In this document: positions 38,263-51,104 of the stretch, in pieces
Position numbering within the stretch: position 1 is the first letter of the stretch
Layout of the letters: every line of letters begins with the position of its first letter
Assembly: GCA_037179385.1 (NCBI GenBank)
Contig: CM074187.1
Coordinates: 44,426,879-44,490,878, forward strand
Length of the DNA stretch: 64,000 nucleotides
Source: Holothuria scabra
Lineage: Eukaryota > Echinodermata > Holothuroidea > Aspidochirotida > Holothuriidae
Direction of reading: 5' to 3'
Notes under the pieces: model-generated
What the model saw: the letters and a program-made list of their open reading frames with translations, nothing else
What the model was told of the DNA's origin: nothing
Database searches by the model: none
Program-made: the position numbers and the translations under genes

Positions 38263-39115
38263 AAGAACTGGGATCGAAGTGTGCCTTGCAATTACAGGCC
38301 TGCCAGTTTAACCAGTATTGTGTGCAAAGTTATGGAATCTTTAATTCAGGATAGTTTACTTAATCTGTCACAGCATGGGTTCCTGCCAAGCTGATCTTGT
38401 GTTACTAACTTTCTGAGCTTTTCTTCAAGACGTCTCTTCATCTCTTGATTCCAGTCTCTTCATCTCTTGATTCCGGGTATGGCGTTGACAGGGACCACGG
38501 AGAAGGGGGGGGGGGGCTTTAGCCCCCGCACTTTTTTTGTTTTGGGCATTTTTGACTGCCTTAAACTGCATTTATTTTATTGGACATACTGGGCCGCTTC
38601 GATGATTAGCCCCTGCCCTTCAAAATTGACTCCGCAGCCTCTGGTTGATGTCATTTACCTTGACTTTTCAAAGGCCTTTGATAAAGTTCCATTAGGTACA
38701 TTGATGGTTTAACTGCGTCGTTAGGGGTTCAGGGCAATTGTGCCAATTGGATAAATTCCTGCCTTCATGGTAGATCTCAAAGAGTTGCTGTCAATGGTAA
38801 CTTAATTTTCGCCTTAATTTTCATCAATGATATCGATAGTTATCTTACATATTGTATCTTATAAGTAAGTTTGCAGATGATAATAAGCTTTGTAGGAAGA
38901 TAAGCATTTTGGAAGATGCCTTACTGCTGCAGAAAAATCTGGATAGGTTTCTTGGTCTCTATCAAACTACATTATCCGATGTTCGTACGATAACATTTAA
39001 TGTTAAGATCATTGTTCTCGAACTGTTATACCCCTCTCACTGGCTACTTGACAGGCTATACTTCTCTGTATTTGGAATGAAAAAACTTAACTACTTAAGA
39101 ATAACAAGGACACAC
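38263..39115 (+). pseudogene. LINE reverse transcriptase remnant
   Basis: Broken pieces of a non-LTR reverse transcriptase appear in order. CNYRPASLTSIVCKVMESLI and SQHGFLPS (38287-38393) are the N-terminal RT region. Then come DVIYLDFSKAFDKVP (about 38648-38692), holding the first catalytic Asp region, NWINSCLHGRSQRVAVNG in another frame, FINDIDS, and SKFADDNKLCR (about 38864-38896), the Y/FADD catalytic box. This is the arrangement of CR1/L2/Jockey-like LINEs. Stops and frameshifts separate the pieces. A 195-bp G-rich stretch at 38450-38645, next to a tandem copy of a 21-bp word (CTCTTCATCTCTTGATTCC), interrupts it. Confidence 0.8.
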
Positions 39116-40922
39116 TAGAAAAGAATGAAAAAATCAATGAAAAAGAAACTACAATCTACATACAGTGTGCAGTGCCAGAAATTATTTCGCTTTTATAAAG
39201 TCCCTACATGCCTCCCTCCCCCCCCCCCCCCCCGTCCTGCCCTCCCACTCCCAAGGTTGAAATACGGAGACTTGCCTGTGAGCCACAACTGGAAAACCAA
39301 ACGTGGTCATCTCGACTTGCGCTAGTTTGTCACCCTCCATCTAATTACCAAGTACTGTAAAACCTACTGCTCAAGAAACCGTTCACAGGACAATATTGGA
39401 GTCGTAGCAGAGCCTACGCCTAACTGCCTGCGTGGCAGGCGCCGCAACTTAATATCTAGGAATAACTAAGTTGTAACTAAGACACAGCTAACCCCAAATC
39501 AACTACGACATTTTATCTAAAAATACACTCCTACAACGACGTCATCCCGATATATTTTAACACCCAGTGTCATGCTTAAAATCCAGCAAACAGATCACTA
39601 CAACTGACACTATCTCACGGTCATTCTGCATGCCAAAATGATGATGTCGAGTTTTGTTGCGGCACCGCAACTGGTCTAGACGTACGTCTTGTTGTTAGTC
39701 AAACGGACGGAACATATCGATGAAATTTGGCAGTAAAAGTTGAAATAAAACATTAAGCCAGGTACGAAAGTTTGGAGTGCCTGTATGTGTTAACTACATT
39801 GTACATTATAGTGTAAAAGGTTACGTATAAGAATAGCAATGCATAAGTATACAAAATATCTCATAAACATTATTTTTCCGACTTTAGAGAAAATTTTGTA
39901 AAATTGAAACATACAGTTTCATCAGGGAGGAAGAGGATGACTTTTTAATCTGAAAAAAAAGAAGATAAGCAGATTTCTGACACGTAAGTATACTTCAATA
40001 TGTGGAAGTGCTGTACTGTAAGGCTTTCTTTCATTTTCTTTTCTTGCGGCGGCCTCACACAAAATTTACGGAAGTCAGAGCGGTAAATATATCGATAATA
40101 ATAACCGAAATTAATGGGAAGACAAGTTCTTTAATGGTTCACAACAATTACTTACAAATATTAGTCCTCTTGGTAGACAATCACGAATAGAATACAGTTG
40201 AATAAGCCTAGGCTGGGAAACAATATTACGAGAGAGCCCTAATTATAGATGTTGATGAGTTGAGAGGTCGGATGAAACTCCTTACAAATAATGCTTTGAG
40301 CTCAAAGTAACAAAAATCACAGAAAACCGCGCAGCTTATTGGTCAAAATAAAGTCAAAGGCATAAATCATAATAACATCCTGTGATTTGGCTAAATCAAA
40401 TATCGGTTCACGCATGCATACTTGAAGTGTGCGTACTTCTATGTGTTCATCTCAATAACAATAACAACTCTACTGCGATACTTTGCCTAGCAACGTAGCT
40501 AGAAGATCATGACCTTTACCTGACCTATCCCACTTTGCAATGTGATATACATCTCACACTATAAAGCCGTGTAACCGGTTGAGATCTTTTTGGCAGTGTG
40601 AACAAGGACTCCAGTGAGGAGTTAAAGAAAGTGGACGTAGCATGAAGTCCTGCTCAAGGGTTACACGGAACCGTCTTTTCACTCATTCTGTGGACTTTAT
40701 TTGTATGTCTTGTGCGCAGGTTGTAACGGCTAAATGCTTGTTACTACAGAATGACCGACTACGAAACAATAGCATATCTATAAAGGTTTGCTACAGCTAA
40801 GAGAATATTGTGCAAAAATATGGCTGTCTGCACGGATCAACCTCGCAACGTAAGAGGTAAAAACTCTTTCAACGTAGATATACTTTTATGTCAATTTCAG
40901 TCATATTTTCCTTTCCATCAAG
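39116..40922. other. Intergenic sequence, no gene recognised
   Basis: A C-tract of about 16 at 39217-39233 and several short open frames without recognisable domains. I see no splice-supported exon. Confidence 0.4.
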
Positions 40923-42424
40923 GCGTAGATCAGTGGCGTAGCTAGGATATTTTCCAGGGGGGGGGGGGGGAGGGGGGTGGGTAGTCAAGCTTGAAAATTT
41001 CCCCCAAATTTTTTAGTTTCAGTTTCAGTTTATTTTCAAGGTCAAGGTGCAAACAAAATACGTAAACTTATGATAACAACAACATTATCTTGACGTCATG
41101 TTATGTTACCTAAGTTAGTACATGGCCTACAAGACCCTGAACATGACTACTATATACATAGGATTAGGACAATGTCATCAGAGGCCCGTTGTAACCCCCA
41201 TCCCCAGTGATTATTTAGATTAATTTTCCGAACCGATTAAATAGATAATTTTCCGAATCAGGCCTTTAAAAATAAGGTAAACATCATAATTTGTCCAGGT
41301 TTGCAGGGTTATTAGGCGGGATTTGATCTCTAAAAGTGGGGGTCAACATTGGACAGACTACCAAAAGGCGCCGAAGGCGCCGCGAGAACGCGAAGCGCTC
41401 CCCCTAACGGCGTGGGGTCCAGGGGTCCAGGGGCCCTCCCAAGGGGCCCTGTGGGGTTCAGGGCGAGGCCCCCGGAAGCTCCTGGGTATTTACGAAATTG
41501 TAGGCATTAAAATGATGCATTTCATCTTTATCTTTAAATCACATAAGATGGGCCCTTAACAGACCACAAATATCACAATTTGACTTTTTTCAATTATATC
41601 CTTACTCTGCATGATTAAAGTCGGCCGGAATCGATAATGCAGAGAGTGCGGGTAGGGAAAATGGATTACTTAAAATTGAGGTTCTTCGGGGGCTCCCTCC
41701 TTGGTGCTCCAGGTCGTCTTTTCAGAACTAAAGCTAGGGGGCTTTCCTTGTGAAGTGAATTCAGCCCCAGTCTGTGATGGGGCGGGCGAAGCGTTTGAGA
41801 CATCTCAGTCATGAAACTGAATGAAAAAGGCAGCGGTCCGTACATGAAAAACTGCTTTCGTTTTTAACTTTCATGACTCACATCTGAGGGTCGGCATAAA
41901 AATTACCCACGAAGGCCAGTTTTAACCTTGCGAACATAATATCAACTACCACAAGTGAACGAGCTGGCCTACGAAGAGAAATTTGAGGGTGATTGTTGAC
42001 TTCTTGTGGCCAACATTCATTGTATATACTAGTTCCACGAATTTTCTGACACGTACGAAAATCTATACAATGCCGTGTACAGTACACAGTTCAGTGGTCG
42101 GTGAAATTGATAGGGATAACCTTTTATTTCAATTAATTAACGGGAGGGGAAAACAGGGGAGTAGGACGACTTTCCCCTCCTCTGAGGAAAAGGTTGAATA
42201 AATCAGGAACAGCTAGGAATGAGAAAGGATAACGAAGTAGGAAAATGAAATAGAGGAAAACAAGAATAAGATTTTGGAATAGAAAAGAGGAAGAAAATAA
42301 ACACACATGACATGAAAAACAAGAAACAGAGATAAGAGATGCGTCCAGTAAGGATACCAATAGATGATTCACATGATATTGTTCAGTCAAGTCTGGTTTG
42401 CAGTTGATGAGAGAGTAAATAATC

Positions 42425-42840
42425 GACTGCATGGTCAAGTGGTTAAAGCATCCGACTTCAGGCGAGGGTATGTGGGGCGGAGGGGTTATGGCCCCAGTCC
42501 TCCCTTTTTCGCCACAGCAGCAATAAAACATATGGAAAATTAGCAGTGCAGCTTCCTCACACCCCTGTTTTCTCTTAGGTCAGCCCCCTTTTTTGAATGT
42601 GAGGATCCGCGCCTGGACTTGCAGTTGGGAGGTCGGGAGTTCGAGTCTTAATTGGCCGGGTCATACTGAAGACTGTAAAAAACACCTACTGCCATTGTGC
42701 TTTATGCTCAGTAAAAGTAGGAAAAACAAGACAGTTATCACAACTGGAAAAAGTGCAGGCCGTGGCGGCTCGACATAAACCAATTGGTTGGAAACTGGCC
42801 ATTTAGGCCGTCACGTAAAACTCCGTCCATCTAACCAACG
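42425..42840 (+). mobile_element. tRNA-derived SINE, split by a 157-bp insertion
   Basis: The head ATGGTCAAGTGGTTAAAGC is an A-box-like tRNA start. After the interruption it continues GGTCGGGAGTTCGAGTC (B box), CCTACTGCCATTGTG and the tail CCAATTGGTTGGAAACTGG..CCATCTAACC. The same family, in minus orientation, is at 52209-52446 and 63184-63422. Confidence 0.75.
42459..42615. mobile_element. 157-bp transposon inside the SINE, 5-bp TSD
   Basis: Bounded by CAGGCGAGG and CCGCGCCTG (inverted, one mismatch in 9), flanked by GACTT at 42454-42458 and 42616-42620. Removing it restores the tRNA-like reading CATCCGACTTGCAGTTGGG, and the related SINE at 63184-63422 has the uninterrupted order. It shares CAGGC termini and a 5-bp TSD with 36147-36537. 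Confidence 0.75.
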
Positions 42841-45535
42841 TGAGAGGATAGGCAGTAAATGGATTGACAGGCCTTACGGCCAAGCATTGAGACCTTTTCT
42901 CCAAATTAACCAAAAGGTTTTCTACAATTAAAGTTCTTGATTTTGAAAAATGTTTCCTAAAAGGGACAATAAAATTTGGGAAACTTGAAATGTCATCGGG
43001 GTCTGAGGATCTGAGGGGTCGCGATTTTTCAAAATTTTGTATACGCTCTTTGCCAATCGAAGATAGTCTTTCGAGAAAGACTCCATATTCCAGGTAGGGA
43101 ACTGAGCTTTGGCCTACCGTAGTCAAATGTTCTCATCCACACCTATCATCAGACACCTTTCAACCCTGTCAGTTGAGTAGTCTGTGTAGACGTATTGTTC
43201 CTAATAAAAGTTGCATATTTGTAATTATTATAGTTTTAAAAAGGCAAATTTTCCATGCGCTCTGCGCGCCCTAAACTGCAACCCTTAATGCAGTAATTGG
43301 TGGCTCATAAAGCATTCAGTGGTAAACTTTTCCGAGCCGCTACAGTGCCGTATCCCTAAATTTTTCTTCAATTTGGGCTTTTAAATTTTTGTCTAAAAAA
43401 AGAAACAAAGTGTCGGAAGCTTTTTGAATGTCGCCGAGAACTTTAGCATTAATCCGCACTCCTTAGATAACATTATGTAACAACAATGAACTTAAGTCGA
43501 CATGCTATCTCAGATATATGTTAATAATAGGAAACGTAGATTCTTCGATTGTCCCCCAAATATTCAAATTTCCTTACATTTCCTTAAACTTCCTTTCCCC
43601 TCTGCAATACAAGCTCCATATTTACAAATGTGTAAAGAGACCCAAATTTCCGGGGCGCTCAAATTACGTTCCTAATACAGTACCATATTTTTTTTTATTA
43701 AAAAAAGTTATTCTTGCTCGAAGAAAAAAAAAAAAAAACCGAAGAAAATTAGCGTTAAAATGTATCTTTTGGTAAATGGGGGTAGGGTGAGGGGCATGGT
43801 CCAAAATTGTTTCACCCCTCCCACTTTCATATTGCTGCCTGTTTTTAAGTTGATGGAAACTAGACCGATCCCAAACGGTGTAGGTATTACAAAATTATAT
43901 TTTACTGCTGACAAAACCAAATCTTTTTAGTATTTTTCAAAATAAAAATATGGAAACCATATCAAGTTGACGGTATTCAGTGAAACTTTGGTCAATTGAA
44001 TTTGGACATTTCTGCTGGGTATACAGCTACAAGAGGAGGAAACTACTTTCTCCTAATTCAAATGAGCAATATTTCACATCAACAACTTTTCATTGCCCCT
44101 TGACCGCATGCGGGACATCGAATCCAGAGTAGCGCTTGCAATGACCAATGTGGTGAAATTGAAATAAAATTAGACAAAGAGTGGTCCCTTTTCACTACAG
44201 CTGAATAAGGGTGACCCATGAGGATACTTGTAATCAGCAAAAACGTACCGTTAGTTTCCTATAGAGTCCTTTTCATGGGATTTTTATAGAGTCCTTATCT
44301 GTGATGGGACGCCGAAAAATGGACTTTTGAGAGACCTCATGAAGAAATTAATGGAAATTAGAGAAAGGGTGGGCCCCTCTTCACTTCAGCTGGAAAAGAG
44401 TGGAGCACTAGATTAGGGTCAAATAAGATCATCGTCCCTTCAGAGAGCTTGGAGGCACTTGGTCAGAGAAGGGGACCAGAAGACGACCGCCTCCCTGCCT
44501 CCGCTCTTTCACTAGTTACGCTAGAGCTTCAGCTCTGTGAGGCCCGGACACTGGTGATAAGGTTTCAGTGACAATGGAAGAGGTGTTCTTCAAGAAGTCG
44601 GTAACCCCGAATCCTGAAATATTTAAAACGGGTGCACGCGAAGCGTGTCGAAAAAAGGAGCGTTGGAGACATTTATTGAAAAAATATTGTTTTTATTTAG
44701 TTTTCAATGCAGTATATGACCTGTTTAAACATTATACAACTTAATTAATATCACTCGCGAAGGTCTGTCAGTTCCAGTTTGTATTTCTGTAGCAAAAGCG
44801 ACCAGACTAAGACGAATAAAAACCTCTCTAAGTTCTGGAAAAAAATGGGAGAGGGGCAAGTGCCCCCGAGCCCCCGTAATCCCGCCTATGTAGACAACGG
44901 TAAGCTATTGTTTTTAGATCCATCCATGGTTGAACACAGAGTAAGATCAGTCTATAAACTGCTCGGTAACTTGTAGGATGAGGAGCCATTAAATGCTTAA
45001 ACTTAAGACAGGGCGATGTCAACCAATAGGTTCGAAACTGGGCTGTTAAACCTCGGCTAACCCAATCTAACCCAGGGCGTTATCAACTTAAGTGACGAGT
45101 GAGAGTGATACGCGGAGCGCGACCATCGGTTCGCGCGGAGTGTTCAGCCAGGGGAAATTTCGCTAAAACACCCCCAAGATTGCAAGGAATGACACTCCCT
45201 GTGTCTCATTCCTGCATGCTTAGAGTGACATATTTTTCTTATCATCAAAACTTTTAAGGAGACAATTTGCTGCAGAGAGGGCATTTCTGCAGAACGCGAG
45301 TCAAGCGCGCTTCATGCTGCAGTGACACAGATGAGATCTGGGAAAAACGTTGAATGGAAATACGAGGTATGCATGGGAAAGGTTTCACGAATACTTATAC
45401 TGAGAAAAATTTAAATAAATAGTAAAAGGAAGTATTATTTCGTCAACTTGAAATTTCCACAAATTTCCCCAAAATATTTTCCAGGGGAGGGGGGACTTGC
45501 CCCCTGCCCCCATTGGCTACGCCACTGGCTTAGAT

Positions 45536-46494
45536 CCAGGAAGAGGGGCCCGCGGGGGGATATATTTTCTTGATATTTGACAAGGGGATTGCCTATATCA
45601 GCAACCACTCCTCCATTGATACAGATAAAAATGGGAAAGAAAAATTGATAAACACAAATGGTGTTCCATCTTTATCTCTTACCTTGACATGTGGTCGTTT
45701 CTGTGGTTCCTAGCCTAGTAGAAGCAAGGCATACGATAATAAAGTATAAATCTTGGAAGTTACTCCATCCTTGTATGTTAGTTAAGATTTGACTTTTCTC
45801 ATTTAAATCAAACGCCCTTGATGTTTTGTGCAGTAAGTCAAAAGTTGTATATGTGTTTACTTTTAACTTTCACCTGTAGTAGTGGAAATTTGACAGACCG
45901 ATATTCATTTCCCCAGACAGTTTAATTTTTATTTCATCCCCTTTGATTTGCATATCACATCTCCCACGTTTATGATGGCAGTACTGTATATTTACATGCA
46001 AACATTCCTCTATCTGATTGACAGGACTTTTTGTACTCTTGTGCGTGTCTGGCATACTTTTAGTTTTGTTGTGGACAAACAACATCAAGTTAAAGAGTAA
46101 GCAGAACTTTTTTCTTTCTTTGTTGTTACGATAAACTTGAGATTGTAGAGAATGATTACATAAAATGAAACTTGAGATATAAACATGGTAAAATGAAGGT
46201 AGTTAGTAGTTAAGTCGGACAGAAAATGTGGTATTAATGAAATTTTAAACAATTCAATTAGCCTAAGTGATCACAAAATTCACCGATTTTTCCTTTAAAA
46301 AATTACCCAACTTTGATTGCAACTGTGACTGTTACTGTGATTGCAAAAGTAGCATTAGAACCGCACAAGCTTTTCATTCCCAGCAGAGAAGTCTTATCCC
46401 TACTAACTTCAAGGTCAAAACAACAGTCTGAGAAAACAAAGGGGAACAAAACATCCCAAGTCCATGTGAGGATGTGATATAACCTCTACTGCCA
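45536..46494. other. Intergenic sequence, no gene recognised
   Basis: AT-rich, no exon, RNA or repeat boundary that I can support. Confidence 0.4.
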
Positions 46495-46498
46495 TTAA

Positions 46499-47076
46499 AG
46501 GCATATTCTAGAGACAAAATTTGTTAACCTCAAAATAAGCAGAAAAATATTCTCTTTCAGAAGGTGAAAACGGCATCTTTATAGCTTATAGCGTTCGGAA
46601 GTTACAAATTTTTTTTTAAAGTACTGCAAATTTTTCTTGGATTTGATGCATCATGGGAAACTTCTGTGATGTCATTGTGGCACAGGAATTTAACATTGCA
46701 TTCAATTTATTTATTATTATGATACAGCTGCAGGCAATATTAAGCAACGTTGTTGGTTGTACTCTATGTGTGGTGAAGGGTTATGCTAGATCTACAGGAA
46801 AAGATGTTCAAACGTTCCAACAGTGTCAAATTTCAAGGACAACTAGGATAGTCAATTATAGAGAAAAACAAAAGGAATTTGAAGCAATGTGCCCACATTA
46901 CATAATTTTTTGTGGCTTTGTTGAAAAGCAGAGGTATTTTTTTAACAAAAATAAGCAATCTTTAAAGTGAGATATCTTGAGTTAGGAATGGTATTGTGAT
47001 TGGGTTTGAAGGACATATGGTTGAATATTTTTGTTTTTCATTAAAGACAGAGGCAAAAACCCACCAGAACATGCCT
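46499..47076 (+). mobile_element. TTAA-type MITE, inverted partner of 51494-52086
   Basis: 578 bp with TTAA at 46495-46498 and 47077-47080. TIRs are AGGCATATTCT on the left and AGAACATGCCT on the right. It is homologous, in opposite orientation, to 51494-52086 (shared words GCAGGCAATATTAAGCAACGT, GATGCATCATGGG, TTCAAGGACAA). The 105-codon frame at 46653-46970 lies inside this repeat and is not a gene. Confidence 0.8.
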
Positions 47077-47199
47077 TTAAGTAAACAATGGAACACAAAT
47101 CTAGTGACTTCATGTACTGATATCTCAAAAAAACGTGTCCGATTAAAATTTAGTTTCACCACTCTGTTCAGTACGGAAGTGTAGAAGGGCCACTCAAAA

Positions 47200-47670
47200 G
47201 AAAAAGGAACTATCTCGGCAAAGTTACAATTTTGGCAAAAGTGACATTTTGACGACTTAATGGACTCCTCAAAAAGCAAAATTCGGAATATTGTCATTTT
47301 GACAAGATAAAACATCTCGTCAAAATGGCAAAATTCCGAATATTGTTATTTTGCGGAGTAAGAACATGTTTTCAAAATGGCGAAATTCCGAAAATGGTCC
47401 TTTTGCCGAAATACAACATCTCGTCAGAATGGCAAAGTTCAGAAAATTGTCATTATGCCGAGTAACAACATGTTGTCAAAATGGCAAAATTTGGAAAATT
47501 GCCATTTTGCCGAGTTAGAAAATCCCGTCAACATGGAAAAAATTGGAATTTTGTCATTTTGCCGAATTAGAACATATCGTAAAAATGGCAAAATTCGGAA
47601 AATATGACATTTTGCCTGGAAAAATATCTTGTCAAAACGGCAATATTTGGAAAATTGACATTTCATCTAG
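47200..47670. repeat. ~56-bp minisatellite with hairpin-forming units, array 1
   Basis: Repeated blocks of the type TGGCAAAATTCGGAAAATTG followed by TCATTTTGCCGAGTTAGAAC and CATCTCGTCAAAA, about 55-57 bp apart from about 47280. GGCAAAAT and ATTTTGCC in each unit are inverted, so every unit can form its own hairpin. It is preceded by TACGGAAGTGTAGAAGGGCCA at about 47172. Confidence 0.8.
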
Positions 47671-48861
47671 TCAGAACCTTCAGGGCGAAATTCTACGGAA
47701 TCGTGAAGGGGCCATCAAATTACGAACTTCGTCATCGCATTATCTTAACATTTTGCAACAAAATGATGAATTTTAACATTTTTCAGCAAAATGATAAAAT
47801 GCAAACGTGCAATATTTCAACAGTTCAACATTTCTGCACAAAGTTGATGAATTACTCTCTTATTGCAAGTGATAAATTAACTATGCAATTTGCAGAAAAA
47901 TGACGGATTACGTATCTGCTTTAGATTTCTGTTTCCACCTTTTGAAGAGGTAGAATAAAATGCGCCGTCGTTAAAACCACCTGTTATCATGACGAAACAT
48001 TTCTGTATATCTGTATGTTTGGGGCAAACTGATCTCTTGAAGCAGGAGGCGGTGGTAAAACTTCCAGACTTTAAACAGCCCTCAAATTCGAATTTGGAGT
48101 TGGGACAATCTCTTTCTTTCATTTTACGGTCTCACCGACTTCCCCTTTGATATTATTTCCGGTGGCACTTTGTCCCTTCCCCTCTCGGTATGCTACTAGT
48201 TTGATATGTGTACAAGGTGTAGCAACATATCAGACTTTACAATTAAATCGCTTTCTTTCTATTCTCTGCTACCCTTCTCAAAAGGACCCCTATAATCACT
48301 TTTTTTTTCGTTTTTATTGGGACGTTAATGTAAGCAAAGTCTAAACGACCTTCAAATTGAAAACAACAGCTACAAATCTAAATTTTGTGATAGTTTTTAC
48401 TTGAATGCTATCCGGACTTGGTTTAAGACAAAAACAACAACTGGGATATAATTATCCTTTCAGAAGCAGGGGTATCTGTACCAGTGTTTTCATCATATCC
48501 AAGACTAAGACCAGAAGGTGTTGAGACCGAGACCAGGGCAGAATTCGAGACCGAGACCTAGACCGACACAGTTCAAGACCGAGAATGAGACTGATATTGT
48601 TCTTGCTACTAGGAAAAGCGAAAAAAAAATTGCATTTCATCATTTTCTGCAAAATGTTAAGATAATAAGTAAACATTTCATCATTTTGTTACAAAATTTA
48701 AAGATAATGCAGTGACTAAGTTCTTAACTTGATGGCACCTTAACAAACCGAATTCGTGAGTCATATAGAATCGATGTTTTACATGAGATCCGCATAAGGT
48801 ATGTGGGGGATTGTTATGTTATGGGGGATCTGTATCACGTAGTTTTGCATGTGCTTTTTAC

Positions 48862-49240
48862 GGAAGCGTAGGAGGGACATGCAAAAGAAAAAAAACTCTC
48901 TCAGCAAAATGACAATTTTCGTAGAATTGACATTTTGACGACTAAAATTAAGTCTTCAAAATGACAAAAATTCAAAATTTGGCGTTTTAATTAACTTGTC
49001 AAACGTTAAAATTCCGAAAGTTGTCATTTTGCCGAGTTAAAAAATCTCGAAAAAATGACAAAATTCAGAAAATTGTCACTTTGCTGAGTTAGAACATCTC
49101 GTCAAAATAGCAAAATTCAGAAAATTGTCATTTTGCCAAATTAGATCATCTCGGCAAAATGGCAAAATTCAGAAGAATGTCATTTTGGCGAGTTTGAACA
49201 TTTCGTCAAAATGGCAAAATCAGAAAAATGACATTTCTTC
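48862..49240. repeat. ~56-bp minisatellite, array 2
   Basis: A second array of the same unit, with the same lead-in (TACGGAAGCGTAGGAGGGACA at about 48862, then AAAAGAAAAA, CTCAGCAAAATGACAATTTT). It is a direct copy of the organisation at 47172-47670, about 1.69 kb downstream, so lead-in plus minisatellite behave as one repeat. Confidence 0.75.
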
Positions 49241-49249
49241 CGTAGCTTT

Positions 49250-50240
49250 TACTATGTAGGGCATATGAATGCTATTTTCTGTATGTGGAGGCTGTAGGTG
49301 CATGGGTTGTTCGATAAGCATGCAGTGTAGTTAATTTTCGATACTAGTGTATGTTTGGTTTACATCCCACTCATGCGTAAAGTGGTGATAAAATGTGAGT
49401 GCCGCATTGGCTGCCAGCAGATTAAATACTATACAGTCAATATCTTATTTATCATTCCATATGGCAGTCAAGTTTGTGTTTAAACTTCGGTAAACTTGTA
49501 GTAAAACTCAGTTAGTACATATTCCACATAATATTATATTGTGGGAAAGCAAATATATGAAATAAATATAAGTCGCCAAAAATTCATCTTGAAAAAATAT
49601 AGTGGTACCAAATCTGCTGCAAGAAGGGTAAATTCTTCTGAGTCATTCATATGAATGTTAACGCCCCCTTTAAGTGAAATTGCGAGGTATATATTAAAAC
49701 GACTTGCCGTAAGCCCCCCTCCTGGGATACATATTTTAAAACGTCGGATAACATTTTTAACGGCTTTCTAGAACAAAAACTGCTAACCCCCAATACCCTT
49801 TTTTTAGTATATCATGAAAACTTTTTTTCCCTCCATTTATTTTGAACATCAAACATTGAGTATTATTCGTACATTAAATTTACTTTAGGAATATCTGCAG
49901 AAATTGTGTATTGAAGAAGAAAAAAAAAAGAACTCGATGTAATCTTGACATAACATATACAAAGTATTTCCGGTGAAAAAGCTGGGGGCAGTCAAAAAAG
50001 CTTTTTGTAAATCCTTGTAGCTTACCCTGTTTTTCCTAAAATGTTGACTTTTGAAGTAAATATAACGCTCCACGGCTATTGAAAACTTAAACTTAAATGA
50101 ACTCCTTCAGTATAGGCGGATGGAAGTTTCTTTGGCAATTATAGATGTAATACTTCATGTGCAGAATGAAAAGATTAAAAGCATGAATAAGCTTGTAACC
50201 ATAGCCATACAACTGCTTAGTAAAGAAGAACTGTTTTTCT
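49250..50240. other. Intergenic sequence, no gene recognised
   Basis: AT-rich, with short frames only. No supported feature. Confidence 0.4.
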
Positions 50241-50241
50241 T

Positions 50242-50595
50242 TTAAGAAAAGAAAATAAAACTAGCTTTTAAACTACACTCCCCCAAAACGTGTTCAATTG
50301 TTTCAGTGGCAATGCTGCAAAAGGAACAGTTGAGAGAGTTTCTTTTCCTCACACACATTAAAAATTTATTAGTAGGAATAATCCGGTGAAAGAGTTTGAA
50401 CTGAAAATAACGAAGTTTAGCATCGGAAACAGTATACGGGGGGATTGTAAAAAATCTACGCCAGTCTTTTTCTGTTACGTTTGGGAATATTTTATTCCAC
50501 TTACTCAGTGTAATTGGATTACTTGAGAAACGAGACGAATACAACTTATTAATAAACTGTGACATGGAGCTAGCATGGATAGCCTTGCTAAAAAA
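50242..50595 (-). pseudogene. LINE reverse transcriptase C-terminus with zinc-binding domain
   Basis: The minus-strand frame reads WNKIFPNVTEKDWRRFFTIP, then AKLRYFQFKLFHRIIPTNKF, then CSFCSIATETIEHVLGEC. This is the zf-RVT domain found after the reverse transcriptase of many LINE proteins: a conserved KLR.FQ.K..HRI..TN segment followed by C-x2-C-x8-H-x4-C, all four ligands present. It acts in the element's ribonucleoprotein, probably in nucleic-acid binding. The frame continues a little upstream of its first Met and stops at 50242. No reverse transcriptase catalytic box lies upstream, so this is a 5'-truncated copy. It is a different lineage from the plus-strand remnant at 38263-39115. Confidence 0.85.
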
Positions 50596-51104
50596 TTTGA
50601 CGTATATATAAAGTCGTTACCATGGCGACCTTACGTCCTCCTCACAGGAGGGATCGCACTAACAATCCCCCAATACGATGTGAATGGGAGGGAGTCAATA
50701 TGGAACGCTTGCTCGAAACAGTGAAAGGTTGAAGGCGCACAGTATTTTCTTCATCAAAAAATCACTCACATACATAACATTTTTACCTAGTAAAAAGAAA
50801 TTCATTGTAATCTTATCATCAATTCGAATGTGTCAATTATTCTAAATTACCTGCCTACCAAAGTTATGTACTGGACAATGGAAAAAAAATTTCATCAAGC
50901 CTGTAATATTTGACGAATGAAATCATTGGCTATGCTACTTACATCTTTAATTGAACAATAACATTGGGAAAACAATTGCTTTCCGAATGGCTTTAGGTGA
51001 AAATAAAAAAAAAAAAAAAATTCCAGATACCTTTCGTATCACTTGCATAACCCCCAATATCATGGTGCGTATCTGTCTTTTCTTCTGACAAATTTCCTTT
51101 CTAG

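Larger units (their letters stand above)
40931..45527. mobile_element. 4.6-kb hAT-like non-autonomous element with nested insertions
   Basis: Begins CAGTGGCGTAGC and ends GCTACGCCACTG, flanked by GCGTAGAT (40923-40930) and GCTTAGAT (45528-45535), 7 of 8. Near the left end is a GC-rich module (GTCCAGGGGCCC..CCCCCGGAAGCTCCTGGG, 41420-41490) shared with 58650-58755. Near the right end is CGGAGCGCGACCATCGGTTC, related to modules at 53.9 and 54.2 kb. I recognise no transposase frame. It hosts a tRNA-derived SINE at 42425-42840 and another SINE tail at about 45020-45075. One alternative is that the two ends belong to different copies. Confidence 0.65.

Noticed and set aside
46653..46970. 105-codon frame as a gene
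   Set aside because: It lies wholly within a TTAA MITE that recurs inverted at 51494-52086 without a conserved frame.
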